Assembly: GCF_004785955.1 (NCBI RefSeq) | Contig: NZ_SJER01000004.1 | Span: 186,001 to 250,000, forward strand | Length of the DNA: 64,000 nucleotides | Reading direction: 5' to 3' | Source of the DNA: Halostella litorea | GTDB lineage: Archaea > Halobacteriota > Halobacteria > Halobacteriales > Natronoarchaeaceae | Shown here: in pieces, positions 7,768-15,782 of the stretch | How positions within the stretch are numbered: the first letter of the stretch is position 1 | Layout: every line of letters begins with the position of its first letter | Notes under the pieces: model-generated | What the model saw: only the letters and a program-made list of their open reading frames with translations | What the model was told of the DNA's origin: nothing | The model's database searches: none | Translations under genes and position numbers: made by a program

Positions 7768-8575
7768 CCTGCCCCCACTCCGGGTCGCGGTCGGTCATGA
7801 ACGCCTCCAGCCCCTCGGCGAAGACGGCGGAGTCGCTGACCCGTTTGATCGTGTCCCGTTCTTCCTCCAGGTGCTCGTCCAGCCGCCCGGCGTACGTCGA
7901 GTCGATCAGTGCCTTCGTCTCCTCGTACACCGTCGTCGGGCCGTCCGCGAGCTTCGCCGCCCACTCCGTCGCGGCGTCGAGGAACTCGTCGTCTGGGCGG
8001 TCGACCCGCCGGTTGGCGAGGCCCAGGTCGACGGCCTCCTCGGCGGGGATCGGCTCCGGGTCGAACAGCAGTTCGCGAGCGCGGTACGGGCCGACCGTCT
8101 GGGCGAGGAAGAACGGCGTGGCGTTGTCCGGGGTCAGCCCGACGCGGGCGTAGCCGGTGTTCAACACCGCGTCGCGGTGGAGCACGACGAGGTCGCAGGC
8201 GAGCGTGAAGCCGAGGCCGCCGCCCGCCGCGACGCCGGACACCGCCGCGATGACGGGCGCGGGAAAGCGGCGGAGCGTCCGGATGAACCGGTTCGACGCG
8301 GCGGCGATGGTGTCGACCTTCGCCGCGCGCATCTCCTCGGGCGCGGACTCGACCGACCGCAGGTCCGCGCCGGCGGAGAACTCCGGTTCGCCGTAGAGGA
8401 CGAGCGACCCCACGTCGCCGGCCAGCGCCTCGACGGCCTCGGCCATCGCCTCGACCTGCGGCGGCGTGAACACGTTCAGCGGCGCGTCGCCCCGCTCCAT
8501 CACGAGGCGGGCCACGTCGCCGTCCGCGACGAACTCCAGGCGGACGCCCTCGTGGACGCGCTCGGTGCGGGTCAT
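7760..8575 (-). CDS. Crotonase-family protein, PaaG-like (isomerase type)
   Basis: A 271-residue crotonase-fold protein. The oxyanion loop AAGGGLGFTLACD lacks the first hydratase glutamate, and the second region reads YARVGLTPDNATPFFL instead of PEINLG. An Asp after the VGL-P turn is the arrangement of PaaG/enoyl-CoA isomerase types, so a double-bond isomerase is more likely than a hydratase (inference from family knowledge). The ATG at 8575 overlaps the stop of the upstream hexapeptide-repeat gene (ATGA). Confidence 0.8.
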   Translation of the reverse strand: MTRTERVHEGVRLEFVADGDVARLVMERGDAPLNVFTPPQVEAMAEAVEALAGDVGSLVLYGEPEFSAGADLRSVESAPEEMRAAKVDTIAAASNRFIRTLRRFPAPVIAAVSGVAAGGGLGFTLACDLVVLHRDAVLNTGYARVGLTPDNATPFFLAQTVGPYRARELLFDPEPIPAEEAVDLGLANRRVDRPDDEFLDAATEWAAKLADGPTTVYEETKALIDSTYAGRLDEHLEEERDTIKRVSDSAVFAEGLEAFMTDRDPEWGQDG

Positions 8576-9117
8576 CGCTCCGCCCCACCCCCCACGTCGG
8601 CGCGCCCGAGGGGTGCCTCGGCCTCCCGGTACCGCTCCGAGAGCCGAAGGTACTCCTCGCAGTACCACCGGATCTGCTCTTTCCGGTCCTCGCCGATGGG
8701 CTTGGTCTCCGGCGGCGACCCGTACGCCATGTGGCCGTCCGGTATCTCCTGACCCTCGCGGACGACGGTGCCCGCCGCGACGATGCAGTCGTCGCCGACG
8801 GAGGCCTCCGGCAGGATCGTACTCGACATGCCGATCAGCGTGTCGTCGCCGACGGTGGCGCGGTCGACCACGACGTTGTGGCCGACGGTCACGCCGGAGC
8901 CGAGCGTCGCCTCGTGGAGCATCGTGAAGTCCTGGACGTTCGTCTCGCTGCCGACGCTGACGGGACCGTAGTCGCCGCGGACGCAGACGAACGGCCAGAC
9001 GCTCGCCCGTTCGGCGACGGTCACGTCGCCGACGAGGTACGCCATCTCGGAGACGAACGCCGAGTCGGCCACGGCGGGCCGGTCGCCCTCGAACGGCCGC
9101 AGCGGGGGCACGGTCAC
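8572..9117 (-). CDS. Gamma-carbonic-anhydrase/PaaY-like left-handed beta-helix protein
   Basis: A 181-residue hexapeptide-repeat protein of the YrdA/PaaY group, which forms trimers. Arg48 in RGDYG and NVQDFTMLHEA carry conserved residues. Of the three zinc-ligand histidines, His68 and His80 are present, but the third (VGHNVVVDRA, five residues after His80) is Asp85. A classical carbonic anhydrase site is thus altered; PaaY relatives act as thioesterases that free trapped CoA in phenylacetate catabolism, which would suit this setting (inference). The GTG start at 9117 overlaps the stop of the LivF-type gene, and the stop overlaps the next ATG. Confidence 0.8.
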   Translation of the reverse strand: MTVPPLRPFEGDRPAVADSAFVSEMAYLVGDVTVAERASVWPFVCVRGDYGPVSVGSETNVQDFTMLHEATLGSGVTVGHNVVVDRATVGDDTLIGMSSTILPEASVGDDCIVAAGTVVREGQEIPDGHMAYGSPPETKPIGEDRKEQIRWYCEEYLRLSERYREAEAPLGRADVGGGAER

Positions 9118-9821
9118 TTCACCCCCAGGTAGTTCTCCATCGCCTCCCGGTCGCCCAGCAGTTCGCCGGCGGGGGACTCGTGGACGACCTCGCCGGTCTC
9201 GAGGACGTACGCTCGGTCGGCCAACCCGAGCGCCATCTCGGCGTTCTGCTCGACCAGGAGGATCGTGACGCCGTCCTCGTTGAGTTCCCGGATCGTGTCG
9301 GCCACGTCGTCGACGATCTGGGGTGCCAGCCCCTCGCTCGGCTCGTCGAGCAGGAGCAGGTCCGTCTCGGGGCCGAGCAGCCCCCGCGCGATGGCGAGCA
9401 TCTGCTGTTCGCCGCCGCTCATCGTGCCGGCCTTCTGGTCCCGGCGCTCGTCGAGGCGGGGGAACCGCTCGTACACGTCCTCGAACCCGCCGTCGCCGCC
9501 GGAGTGGGCGGCGAGCCGCAGGTTCTCCTCGACGGTCAGGTCGCCGAACACGCGCCGCTCCTCGGGCACCCACGAGACGCCGCGCCGGCGGACGTCGTGG
9601 GGTTCGAGCCCGTGGATCGGCTCGCCGTCCTTCGTGATCTCGCCGGACGTGACCGGCGTCAGGCACATGATGCTTCGCAGCGTCGTCGTCTTGCCGGCCC
9701 CGTTTCGGCCGACCAGGGCGACGATCTCGCCGCGGCCGACCGACAGCGAGACGTCGAACAGCACGTGGCTCTCGCCGTAGTGGGTGTCGATGCCGTCCAC
9801 CGACAGCAGTTCGTCGGCCAT
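9114..9821 (-). CDS. livF: Branched-chain-type ABC importer ATPase LivF
   Basis: A 235-residue ABC ATPase of the LivF class. The Walker A motif is GRNGAGKTT, the signature is MSGGEQQMLAIARGL and the Walker B region is LLLLDEPSEGLAP. The ATG at 9821 is chosen because GGAGGTG lies a few bases upstream as a Shine-Dalgarno sequence; a GTG at 9830 is an alternative. It pairs with LivG to energise the LivHM permease. The substrate is not necessarily an amino acid: in this family such importers also carry aromatic or short-chain acids and amides, and the CoA-pathway neighbours favour that. Confidence 0.92.
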   Translation of the reverse strand: MADELLSVDGIDTHYGESHVLFDVSLSVGRGEIVALVGRNGAGKTTTLRSIMCLTPVTSGEITKDGEPIHGLEPHDVRRRGVSWVPEERRVFGDLTVEENLRLAAHSGGDGGFEDVYERFPRLDERRDQKAGTMSGGEQQMLAIARGLLGPETDLLLLDEPSEGLAPQIVDDVADTIRELNEDGVTILLVEQNAEMALGLADRAYVLETGEVVHESPAGELLGDREAMENYLGVK

Positions 9822-9822
9822 C

Positions 9823-10575
9823 TCACCCACCTCCGAGGTACGCTTTCTGGACGCGTTCGTCCTCCCGTATCTCCGCGGGCGGCCCCCACGCGAGCAGTTC
9901 GCCGCCGTTCATCACCGCGACGTGGTCGGATATGTCCATGACGATCTCCATGTCGTGTTCGATGAGGACGATAGTGGTGTCCTCGGCGATCCGCTCTATC
10001 AGTTCGACGGTCTCGACGGTCTCCTCCGGGCTCATCCCGGCGGTCGGCTCGTCCATCAGCAGGAGGTCGGGGTCGGCGGCGACCGCGATCCCGATCTCCA
10101 GGTGGCGGCGCTGCCCGTACGAGAGGTTCGCCGCCGTCCGGTCGGCGACGTGCCCGAGGCCGATGCGCTCCAGCACGGCCTCCGCGTCGTCCATCGCATC
10201 GTCGAGGGTGTTGTAGTGCCGGACGAAGTCCGAGACCCCGAACCCGCTGTAGCGGGCCTGCGTGGCGAGCCGGACGTTCTCCAGCGCGGTCAGGTCGTCG
10301 AAGAAGTTCGTGATCTGGAACGACCGGACGATCCCGCGGGAGACGAGTTCGTGGGGCTCCGCGCCGTCGATGCGCTCCCCGCGGAACTCGATGTGTCCGT
10401 CCGTCGGCGCGTGCTTGCCGGTAAAGAGGTTGAACAGCGTCGTCTTGCCGGCCCCGTTCGGCCCGATGATCGACGTGATGTCGCCGGCCGGCACCGACAG
10501 CGACACGTCGTCGACGGCGGTGAGCGGGCCGAACTTCTTGGTCACCTGGTCGGTGCGCAGGAGCGCGTCGCTCAC
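9823..10575 (-). CDS. livG: Branched-chain-type ABC importer ATPase LivG
   Basis: A 250-residue ABC ATPase. Walker A is GPNGAGKTTLFN, the signature is LSYGQRRHLEIGIAV and Walker B is LLLMDEPTAGMSPEE. The M-S-P-E-E after Walker B and the length are typical of LivG. Its stop lies one base from the LivF start. It forms a heterodimer with LivF at the cytoplasmic face of the importer. Confidence 0.92.
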   Translation of the reverse strand: MSDALLRTDQVTKKFGPLTAVDDVSLSVPAGDITSIIGPNGAGKTTLFNLFTGKHAPTDGHIEFRGERIDGAEPHELVSRGIVRSFQITNFFDDLTALENVRLATQARYSGFGVSDFVRHYNTLDDAMDDAEAVLERIGLGHVADRTAANLSYGQRRHLEIGIAVAADPDLLLMDEPTAGMSPEETVETVELIERIAEDTTIVLIEHDMEIVMDISDHVAVMNGGELLAWGPPAEIREDERVQKAYLGGG

Positions 10576-10636
10576 GGGCGACCACCTCCGTTCGGCGTGC
10601 GGGCCGGTCGGCGCGCGGCCGCAGGGCGGGGGCCGC

Positions 10637-11722
10637 TCATCGTTCCCCCCGCACCTTCCTGACGTACGTCAGGAGCGCGTCCTTGGCGTTTTTCAGCGCG
10701 TTCCGCGGGTCGTTCTTCAGGGAGACGACGACCCCGGCGAGGCCCCGCGGGGCGAAGATGACGACCACGACGAACACCCCGCCGAGGATGATCTCCCAGG
10801 CGGCGACGCCAGCCAGCATCTCCTCCATGAGGATGACGGCCGTCGCGCCGAGCATCGGTCCCCACAGCGTCCCCATGCCGCCGAGCAGCAGCATGACGAC
10901 GAGTTCCCCGCTGACCGTCCAGTGGAGCAACTGGGGATGGGCGAGGCTCTGGAACGGGACGTACAGCCCGCCGGCCAGCCCGGCGAAGCCGCCGCTGATG
11001 GCGAAGCCGACCACCTTGTAGCGCTGGACGTCGTAGCCGACGAACGCCATGCGCTCCTCGTTCTCGCGGATCCCCTGAAGCGCGCGGCCGAAGGGGGAGT
11101 TGGCGAGGCGGACGAGCGCGACGAGCGACAGCGTGACCAGCGCCAGCGCCATGAAGTAGTAGTTGATGCGGTCCGAGAAGTCGACGATCCCGAACAGTTC
11201 GTACAGCGCCACGCCGTAAATGCCGTTGTCGCCGCCGGTGACCGACTCCGCGCCGGCGACCATCGCCGGCACGTCGGCGAAGGCGATCACGTAGAACATC
11301 TGGGCGAACGCCAGCGTGAGCATGGCGAAGTAGATGCCCCGAGCGCGGACGCTGAACCAGCCGATCACCGCCGCGACGACGACGCCGGTCAGCATCGCCA
11401 GCGGCAGGACGACCAGTGCGTTCGGCGTCACCTCGGCGACCAGTATCGCCGCCGCGTAGCCGCCCGCGCCGAACATCGCGGCGTGGCCGAACGACAGCAG
11501 GCCTGCGTAGCCGAAGACGAAGTCGAGGCTGAGCGCCAGCAGGGCAAACACCAGTATCTGCACGAGGACGAACAGCCAGAACGGTTCGAGTATCGCCGCG
11601 ACCGGCCCGAGCAGCGCCAGCAACCCGACGATGGCGACGAGCGCGTAGCGCCCGCCGGTGGTGAGGATCTGGTTGCCGGCCGACCGCTCGGAGCGACCGA
11701 AGCGGGCGAAGAGTTCGCGCAT
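10637..11722 (-). CDS. livM: Branched-chain-type ABC importer permease LivM
   Basis: A 361-residue membrane permease with about ten hydrophobic segments. LSLDFVFGYAGLLSFGHAAMFG (residues ~63-84) is the conserved LivM helix pair, and the EENEERMAFVGYDVQRYK-type cytoplasmic loop near residue 215 is the usual coupling site to the ATPase. Its start is directly next to the LivH stop (11723), so the two permease subunits are coupled. Confidence 0.92.
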   Translation of the reverse strand: MRELFARFGRSERSAGNQILTTGGRYALVAIVGLLALLGPVAAILEPFWLFVLVQILVFALLALSLDFVFGYAGLLSFGHAAMFGAGGYAAAILVAEVTPNALVVLPLAMLTGVVVAAVIGWFSVRARGIYFAMLTLAFAQMFYVIAFADVPAMVAGAESVTGGDNGIYGVALYELFGIVDFSDRINYYFMALALVTLSLVALVRLANSPFGRALQGIRENEERMAFVGYDVQRYKVVGFAISGGFAGLAGGLYVPFQSLAHPQLLHWTVSGELVVMLLLGGMGTLWGPMLGATAVILMEEMLAGVAAWEIILGGVFVVVVIFAPRGLAGVVVSLKNDPRNALKNAKDALLTYVRKVRGER

Positions 11723-12598
11723 CTACGCCGCCTCCGTTGCGCCGAACAGGCCGCTCGGTTTCACGATCAGTACCACCGCCATCAGCGCGAAGATGAACAG
11801 GTCGGTCAGCGACGGCGCGATCAGCGCGCCGTAGGCCGTCATCAGGCCGATCAGCAACGCGCCGTAGACGGCCCCCTTGAAGCTCCCGAGGCCGCCGATC
11901 ACGACGATGACGAACGCCTGGATGATGACGCCGAAGCCCATCCCGGGGTTCACCGAGCGGGACGCGCCGAGCAGGACGCCGGCGACGCCCGCGAGCGCGG
12001 CCCCGAACACGACGACGCCGGTGAACACCTTCGACACGTCGACGCCGAGCGCGTCGACCATCTCGGTGTCGTGGGCGCTGGCCCGGATGAGGATCCCGAC
12101 GTCGCTTTGCGAGATGACCAGCCAGATCGCCCCGATCAGCGCCGTGCTGACCGCGAGGACGAACATCCAGTACACCGGGTAGCTCAGCGAACCGAGCGAG
12201 AGCGTCCCGGACAGCGCGTCGGGGGCCGGGATCCGGTAGGACTGGCCGCCCCACACCTCGACGACGATCCCCTCTATCATGATCGCCAGCCCGAACGTGA
12301 GCAGGATGTGATAGAGCGGGTTGCGCCCGTACAGCGGGCGGAGCGACAGTATCTCGATCGCCGCGCCGACGGCGGCGACGAGCAGCGGCGCGATAACCAG
12401 CGCGGCCCAGAAGCTCCCCAGTTCGGACACCACGACGACGCCGAAGTACGCGCCGAGCATGTACAGCGCGCCGTGGGCGAAGTTGATCACGTCGAGCATG
12501 CCGAAGATGAGGGTGAGCCCCGCGGCGACGAGCGCCAGCGTCATGCCTAGCTGGAGTCCGAGCAGCGTCGCCCGGAGCACGGTCGTGACGTCTACCAT
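11723..12598 (-). CDS. livH: Branched-chain-type ABC importer permease LivH
   Basis: A 291-residue permease with around eight membrane segments. The N-terminal GLQLGMTLALVAAGLTLIFG and the following FAHGALYMLGAY are hallmark LivH segments, and RASAHDTEMVDALGVDV marks the cytoplasmic coupling loop. It forms the channel with LivM and follows the binding-protein gene by about 40 bases on the minus strand. Confidence 0.92.
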   Translation of the reverse strand: MVDVTTVLRATLLGLQLGMTLALVAAGLTLIFGMLDVINFAHGALYMLGAYFGVVVVSELGSFWAALVIAPLLVAAVGAAIEILSLRPLYGRNPLYHILLTFGLAIMIEGIVVEVWGGQSYRIPAPDALSGTLSLGSLSYPVYWMFVLAVSTALIGAIWLVISQSDVGILIRASAHDTEMVDALGVDVSKVFTGVVVFGAALAGVAGVLLGASRSVNPGMGFGVIIQAFVIVVIGGLGSFKGAVYGALLIGLMTAYGALIAPSLTDLFIFALMAVVLIVKPSGLFGATEAA

Positions 12599-12637
12599 GG
12601 TGGATCGGTGGAAGGGTAGGTTGTTCCGCGAGTCATC

Positions 12638-13900
12638 TCACAGGCTGCAGCCCCAGGTGGGGATCTCGGGCCGGTCGAGCGTCGTGACGACCTCGTTGTC
12701 GACCCCGTCGTCGGTCTCGACGACCTGGCGGACGTCCATGTCCTGGATCGGGTCGTTCGTCTCGGGGTGGAACTGGAACGAGCCCCGCGGGCTGTCGATC
12801 TCCATCCCGCTGAGGGAGTCGGCGAGGTCGTCCGGGTCGGTGCCGTCGACGTCCGCGACCGCCGCGTCGATGGCCTGCGCCGAGTCGTACCCCTGGCAGG
12901 CGTACACGTTCGGCCGGGTGTCGTGTTCGCCCTGGTAGTTCTCGACGAACGTCTGGTTCCGGTCGGTCTGCTTGGACGGCGTGTAGTGGAGCAGCGAGTA
13001 CTTGCCAAGCGCCGCCTCGCCCTGCGCCGGGAGGGTGTCCTCCGAGAGGAGGAAGCCGCTCCCGGTCTGGGTCATCTGCTCGTCGAGGCCGAACTCGCTG
13101 AACTGGGTGATGTAGTTGACCGCGTCGGCCCCGGCGAAGAAGGAGAACACAGCGTCCGCGCCGCTGTCCTCGATCTCGCCGAGGTAGGGGGAGTAGTCGT
13201 CCGAGCCCAGCGGGACGCCGACCTCGCCGACGACCTCGCCGCCGGCCTCCTCGAACGCCTCGCGGAAGAAGTTCTTGGAGTTCTGCCCGAAGGCGTAGTC
13301 GGCGTAGGCGAGCACGGCGTTGTCCGCGACGTTGTCGTACACCCACGGCGCGAGCGGGGCGCTGGTCTGCCAGTCGTTGAAGGAGGTCCGGAAGTGGTAC
13401 TTCAGACAGCCCTCCTGGACGACGCGGTAGTCGCCGGCGTTGGCGTTCAGCCAGATGGCGCTGCCCTCGTTCTGGACGGTCTGCATCATGGCGATGGCGA
13501 CGGCGCTGGACACCGGCCCGACGAGCACGTCGGCCCCCGCATCGATCAGCATCTCGCGGGTGATGGAGACGCCGCGGTCGGTGTTTGCCTCCGTGTCCCG
13601 CTGGACGTACTCGACCTCGCGGCCGCCGATCTGGCCGTCGTTCTGCTCGACGTACATCTCGAACCCGTTGACGATGCTCTCGCCGAGCAGCGAGTACGTG
13701 CCCGAGAAGGGGAGCACGTAGCCGACGGTCACCGTGTCGTCGCCGTCGTCGCTGCCGGTGAGGCCGCCCAGACAGCCGCCGAGTGCGGTCGCACCCGCCG
13801 TCGCCCCGCCGACGAGGAAGCGACGTCGCGACGACCCTGAGAACCGCGTTCGCCGACCCTGTCCCTGCTTGTTCGCGCCAGTCTCGCTATTGGGAGACAT
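12638..13900 (-). CDS. livK: Periplasmic-type substrate-binding lipoprotein, LivK/urea-amide class
   Basis: A 420-residue extracytoplasmic ligand-binding protein (Peripla_BP_6 class). The N-terminus has a twin-arginine signal (SSRRRFLVGG, residues ~23-32) and a lipobox ending in ALGGC near residue 44, so it is Tat-exported and lipid-anchored, as usual in haloarchaea. The mature part begins with VTVGYVLPFSGTYSLLGES, the classic opening strand and ligand loop. The start at 13900 is supported by a TATA box about 27 nt upstream. It is the first gene of the importer/beta-oxidation run. Confidence 0.92.
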   Translation of the reverse strand: MSPNSETGANKQGQGRRTRFSGSSRRRFLVGGATAGATALGGCLGGLTGSDDGDDTVTVGYVLPFSGTYSLLGESIVNGFEMYVEQNDGQIGGREVEYVQRDTEANTDRGVSITREMLIDAGADVLVGPVSSAVAIAMMQTVQNEGSAIWLNANAGDYRVVQEGCLKYHFRTSFNDWQTSAPLAPWVYDNVADNAVLAYADYAFGQNSKNFFREAFEEAGGEVVGEVGVPLGSDDYSPYLGEIEDSGADAVFSFFAGADAVNYITQFSEFGLDEQMTQTGSGFLLSEDTLPAQGEAALGKYSLLHYTPSKQTDRNQTFVENYQGEHDTRPNVYACQGYDSAQAIDAAVADVDGTDPDDLADSLSGMEIDSPRGSFQFHPETNDPIQDMDVRQVVETDDGVDNEVVTTLDRPEIPTWGCSL

Positions 13901-13921
13901 ACTCAGTCCGTAGTCGATTCG

Positions 13922-13988
13922 CTATTTATAATTTTCGACCATGTAGGGACCCGCCCTTTTGGGGGCCGGTCGAGCGGGTAGGTTTATA
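13922..13988. promoter_or_regulatory. Divergent promoters of the importer run and the CoA-transferase genes
   Basis: On the minus strand ATTATAAATA (13922-13931) is centred about 27 nt from the binding-protein ATG at 13900. On the plus strand TTTATA (13983-13988) is centred about 29 nt before the ATG at 14015. Both transcripts would be leaderless. A G/C-rich CCGCCCTTTTGGGGGCCGG lies between the two boxes. Shared control of uptake and CoA activation is plausible. Confidence 0.6.
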
Positions 13989-14014
13989 TGACACGATCGT
14001 AGACGTAGAATCGC

Positions 14015-14911
14015 ATGACAGCAGATCCGCCAGCGACGCTCCGGGAGGCGGTGTCGCGGATATCGCCGGGCAGTTCCGTCGCCGCGGGGCTCGCGCTCGA
14101 ACACGCGATCCCCTTCGCCGTCGGCCACGAGTTGATCAGACAGGGGACCGACGACCTCACCCTCGTCGGGCCGATAAGCGACCTGCTTTTCGACCAGCTC
14201 GTCGGGGCCGACGCCGTGTCGCGGATCCGCGCGGCGTGGGTCGGCAACGTCAGCGCCGGGACGGGCTACCGGTTCCGCGAGGCCGTCGAGAGCGACGAGA
14301 TAGCGGTCGAGAACCACTCCAACTTCAGCATCGCGCTCGCGCTGAAGGCCGGCGCGCTCGGCGTGCCGTACCTCCCCACGAAGTCGCTGCTGGGGAGCGA
14401 CGTGTTCGCGGAGAGCGACCTGTTCCGGCGCGGCGAGGACCCGTTCACCGGCGACGAGGTCGCGCAGGTCCCCGCCATCGAGCCGGACTGGGCGGTCGTC
14501 CACGCCCAGCGCGCCAGCCCCGCCGGCGACGTGCACCTGTGGGGCAACACCGGCATCGTCGACCCGGCCGTCGGGGCGGCGGAGAACGTGCTCGTCACCG
14601 CCGAGGAGGTCGTGGACAGCGAGACCATAACGAGCGACCCGAGCCGGACCGCGATCACCCGCGAGCAGGTGGCGGCCGTCGTCGAGTGCCCGTTCGGGGC
14701 ACACCCCTCGCCGGTGACCGGCCACTACAACCGCGACAACGAGTACTTCCTCGACTACCACGACCGGACCGACACGCAGGCGGGCTACGAAGAGTGGGCC
14801 GACGAGTGGGTGTACGGCGTCGACGACCGCGAGGAGTACATGGGGAAGGTGGACGCCGACCTCTCTGTCACCGAGCCGACCGTCGCCGCGGAGGTGCGCT
14901 ATGGCCAGTGA
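14015..14911 (+). CDS. CoA-transferase family I, subunit A (GctA/IpdA-like)
   Basis: A 298-residue alpha subunit. The segment ENHSNFSIALALKAGALGVPYLPT (residues ~97-120), leading into KSLLGSDVF, closely follows the glutaconate CoA-transferase A pattern. Enzymes of this family move CoA between acyl groups; the related IpdAB pair instead hydrolyses a ring in steroid breakdown, so either chemistry is possible. The subunit B gene overlaps its end by eleven bases. The leaderless start is set by the TATA box at 13983. Confidence 0.85.
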   Translation: MTADPPATLREAVSRISPGSSVAAGLALEHAIPFAVGHELIRQGTDDLTLVGPISDLLFDQLVGADAVSRIRAAWVGNVSAGTGYRFREAVESDEIAVENHSNFSIALALKAGALGVPYLPTKSLLGSDVFAESDLFRRGEDPFTGDEVAQVPAIEPDWAVVHAQRASPAGDVHLWGNTGIVDPAVGAAENVLVTAEEVVDSETITSDPSRTAITREQVAAVVECPFGAHPSPVTGHYNRDNEYFLDYHDRTDTQAGYEEWADEWVYGVDDREEYMGKVDADLSVTEPTVAAEVRYGQ

Positions 14912-15671
14912 GGAGTACACGCCGCGGGAGCTGATGGTGACGGCGGCCGCCGCGGAGATCGACGACGGCGACACGGCGTTCGTCGGGATGCGCCTGCCGC
15001 TCATCGCCTTCCAGGTGGCGGTCAGCACGCACGCGCCGAACTCGATGGCCGTCTACGAAAGCGGCGTCGTCCGGGACAGCCCCGCCGACGGGTTCATCCA
15101 CACGATGTGCGACCTGCCGAACCTCAACCGCGCCGTCTCGACGACGGGGATGATAGACATCATGAGCCGCCTCCAGCGCGGCGACGTCGACGTCGGCTTC
15201 CTCGGCGGCGCGGAGGTCGACCGCTACGGCAACCTCAACACGACGCGGGTGGCCGCCGGCGACCGCGAGATACGGCTCCCGGGGAGCGGCGGGGCCTGCG
15301 ACATCGCCTGCATGGCCGGGCGGACCGTCCTGTTGATGCCCCACGAGCCGCGCCGGTTCGTCGAGGAGGTCAACTACGTCACCAGCCCGGGCCACGCCGC
15401 CGACGGGCGCGGCCGCAAGAACCACCCCGCGCCGGGGGGCGGACCGGACGCCCTGGTCACCTCCAAGGCGACGTTCGGCTTCGCGGACGGCGAACTGTAC
15501 CTGCGGAGCCTCCACCCCGGCGTCGACGCCGACGAGGTGCTCGGGGACTTCCCGTGGGACGTAAACACCGCGCCCGACGTCGGCGAGGGCGAGGTCGCGA
15601 CGACGGCGGAGCCGACGGCCGAGGAACTCGACCTGATCCGGACGTTCGACCCCGACGGCTTCTGGACCTGA
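14901..15671 (+). CDS. CoA-transferase family I, subunit B (GctB/IpdB-like)
   Basis: A 256-residue beta subunit. The segment MAVYESGVVRDSPADG near residues 49-64 holds a Glu in about the place of the catalytic glutamate of family I CoA-transferases; an alignment is needed to confirm it. GGAEVDRYGNLNTT and LPGSGGACDIAC are also typical of the family. It should form an A2B2 or similar complex with the preceding subunit. Position opposite the importer operon suggests activation of an imported acid. Confidence 0.85.
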   Translation: MASEEYTPRELMVTAAAAEIDDGDTAFVGMRLPLIAFQVAVSTHAPNSMAVYESGVVRDSPADGFIHTMCDLPNLNRAVSTTGMIDIMSRLQRGDVDVGFLGGAEVDRYGNLNTTRVAAGDREIRLPGSGGACDIACMAGRTVLLMPHEPRRFVEEVNYVTSPGHAADGRGRKNHPAPGGGPDALVTSKATFGFADGELYLRSLHPGVDADEVLGDFPWDVNTAPDVGEGEVATTAEPTAEELDLIRTFDPDGFWT

Positions 15672-15754
15672 GCCGCGGCGGGCGTCCGCCGTCGCCCGCG
15701 ACCGGCCCCCTATCTTTCCGACGATCGATCGGGATAGTAACCGTTAGGTATTTC

Positions 15755-15760
15755 TTTTAA
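15755..15760 (+). promoter_or_regulatory. TATA box of the CoA ligase gene
   Basis: TTTTAA is centred 26 nt before the ATG at 15783 but only about 8 nt before the upstream ATG at 15765. The spacing argues that the transcript begins at 15783 and that the upstream ATG pair is not translated. Confidence 0.5.
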
Positions 15761-15782
15761 AACTATGATGAAACAGTCGAGG

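Noticed and set aside
14266-14658. Antisense frame opposite CoA-transferase subunit A
   Set aside because: It shows shadow composition only and no start context; the sense gene has clear family motifs throughout.
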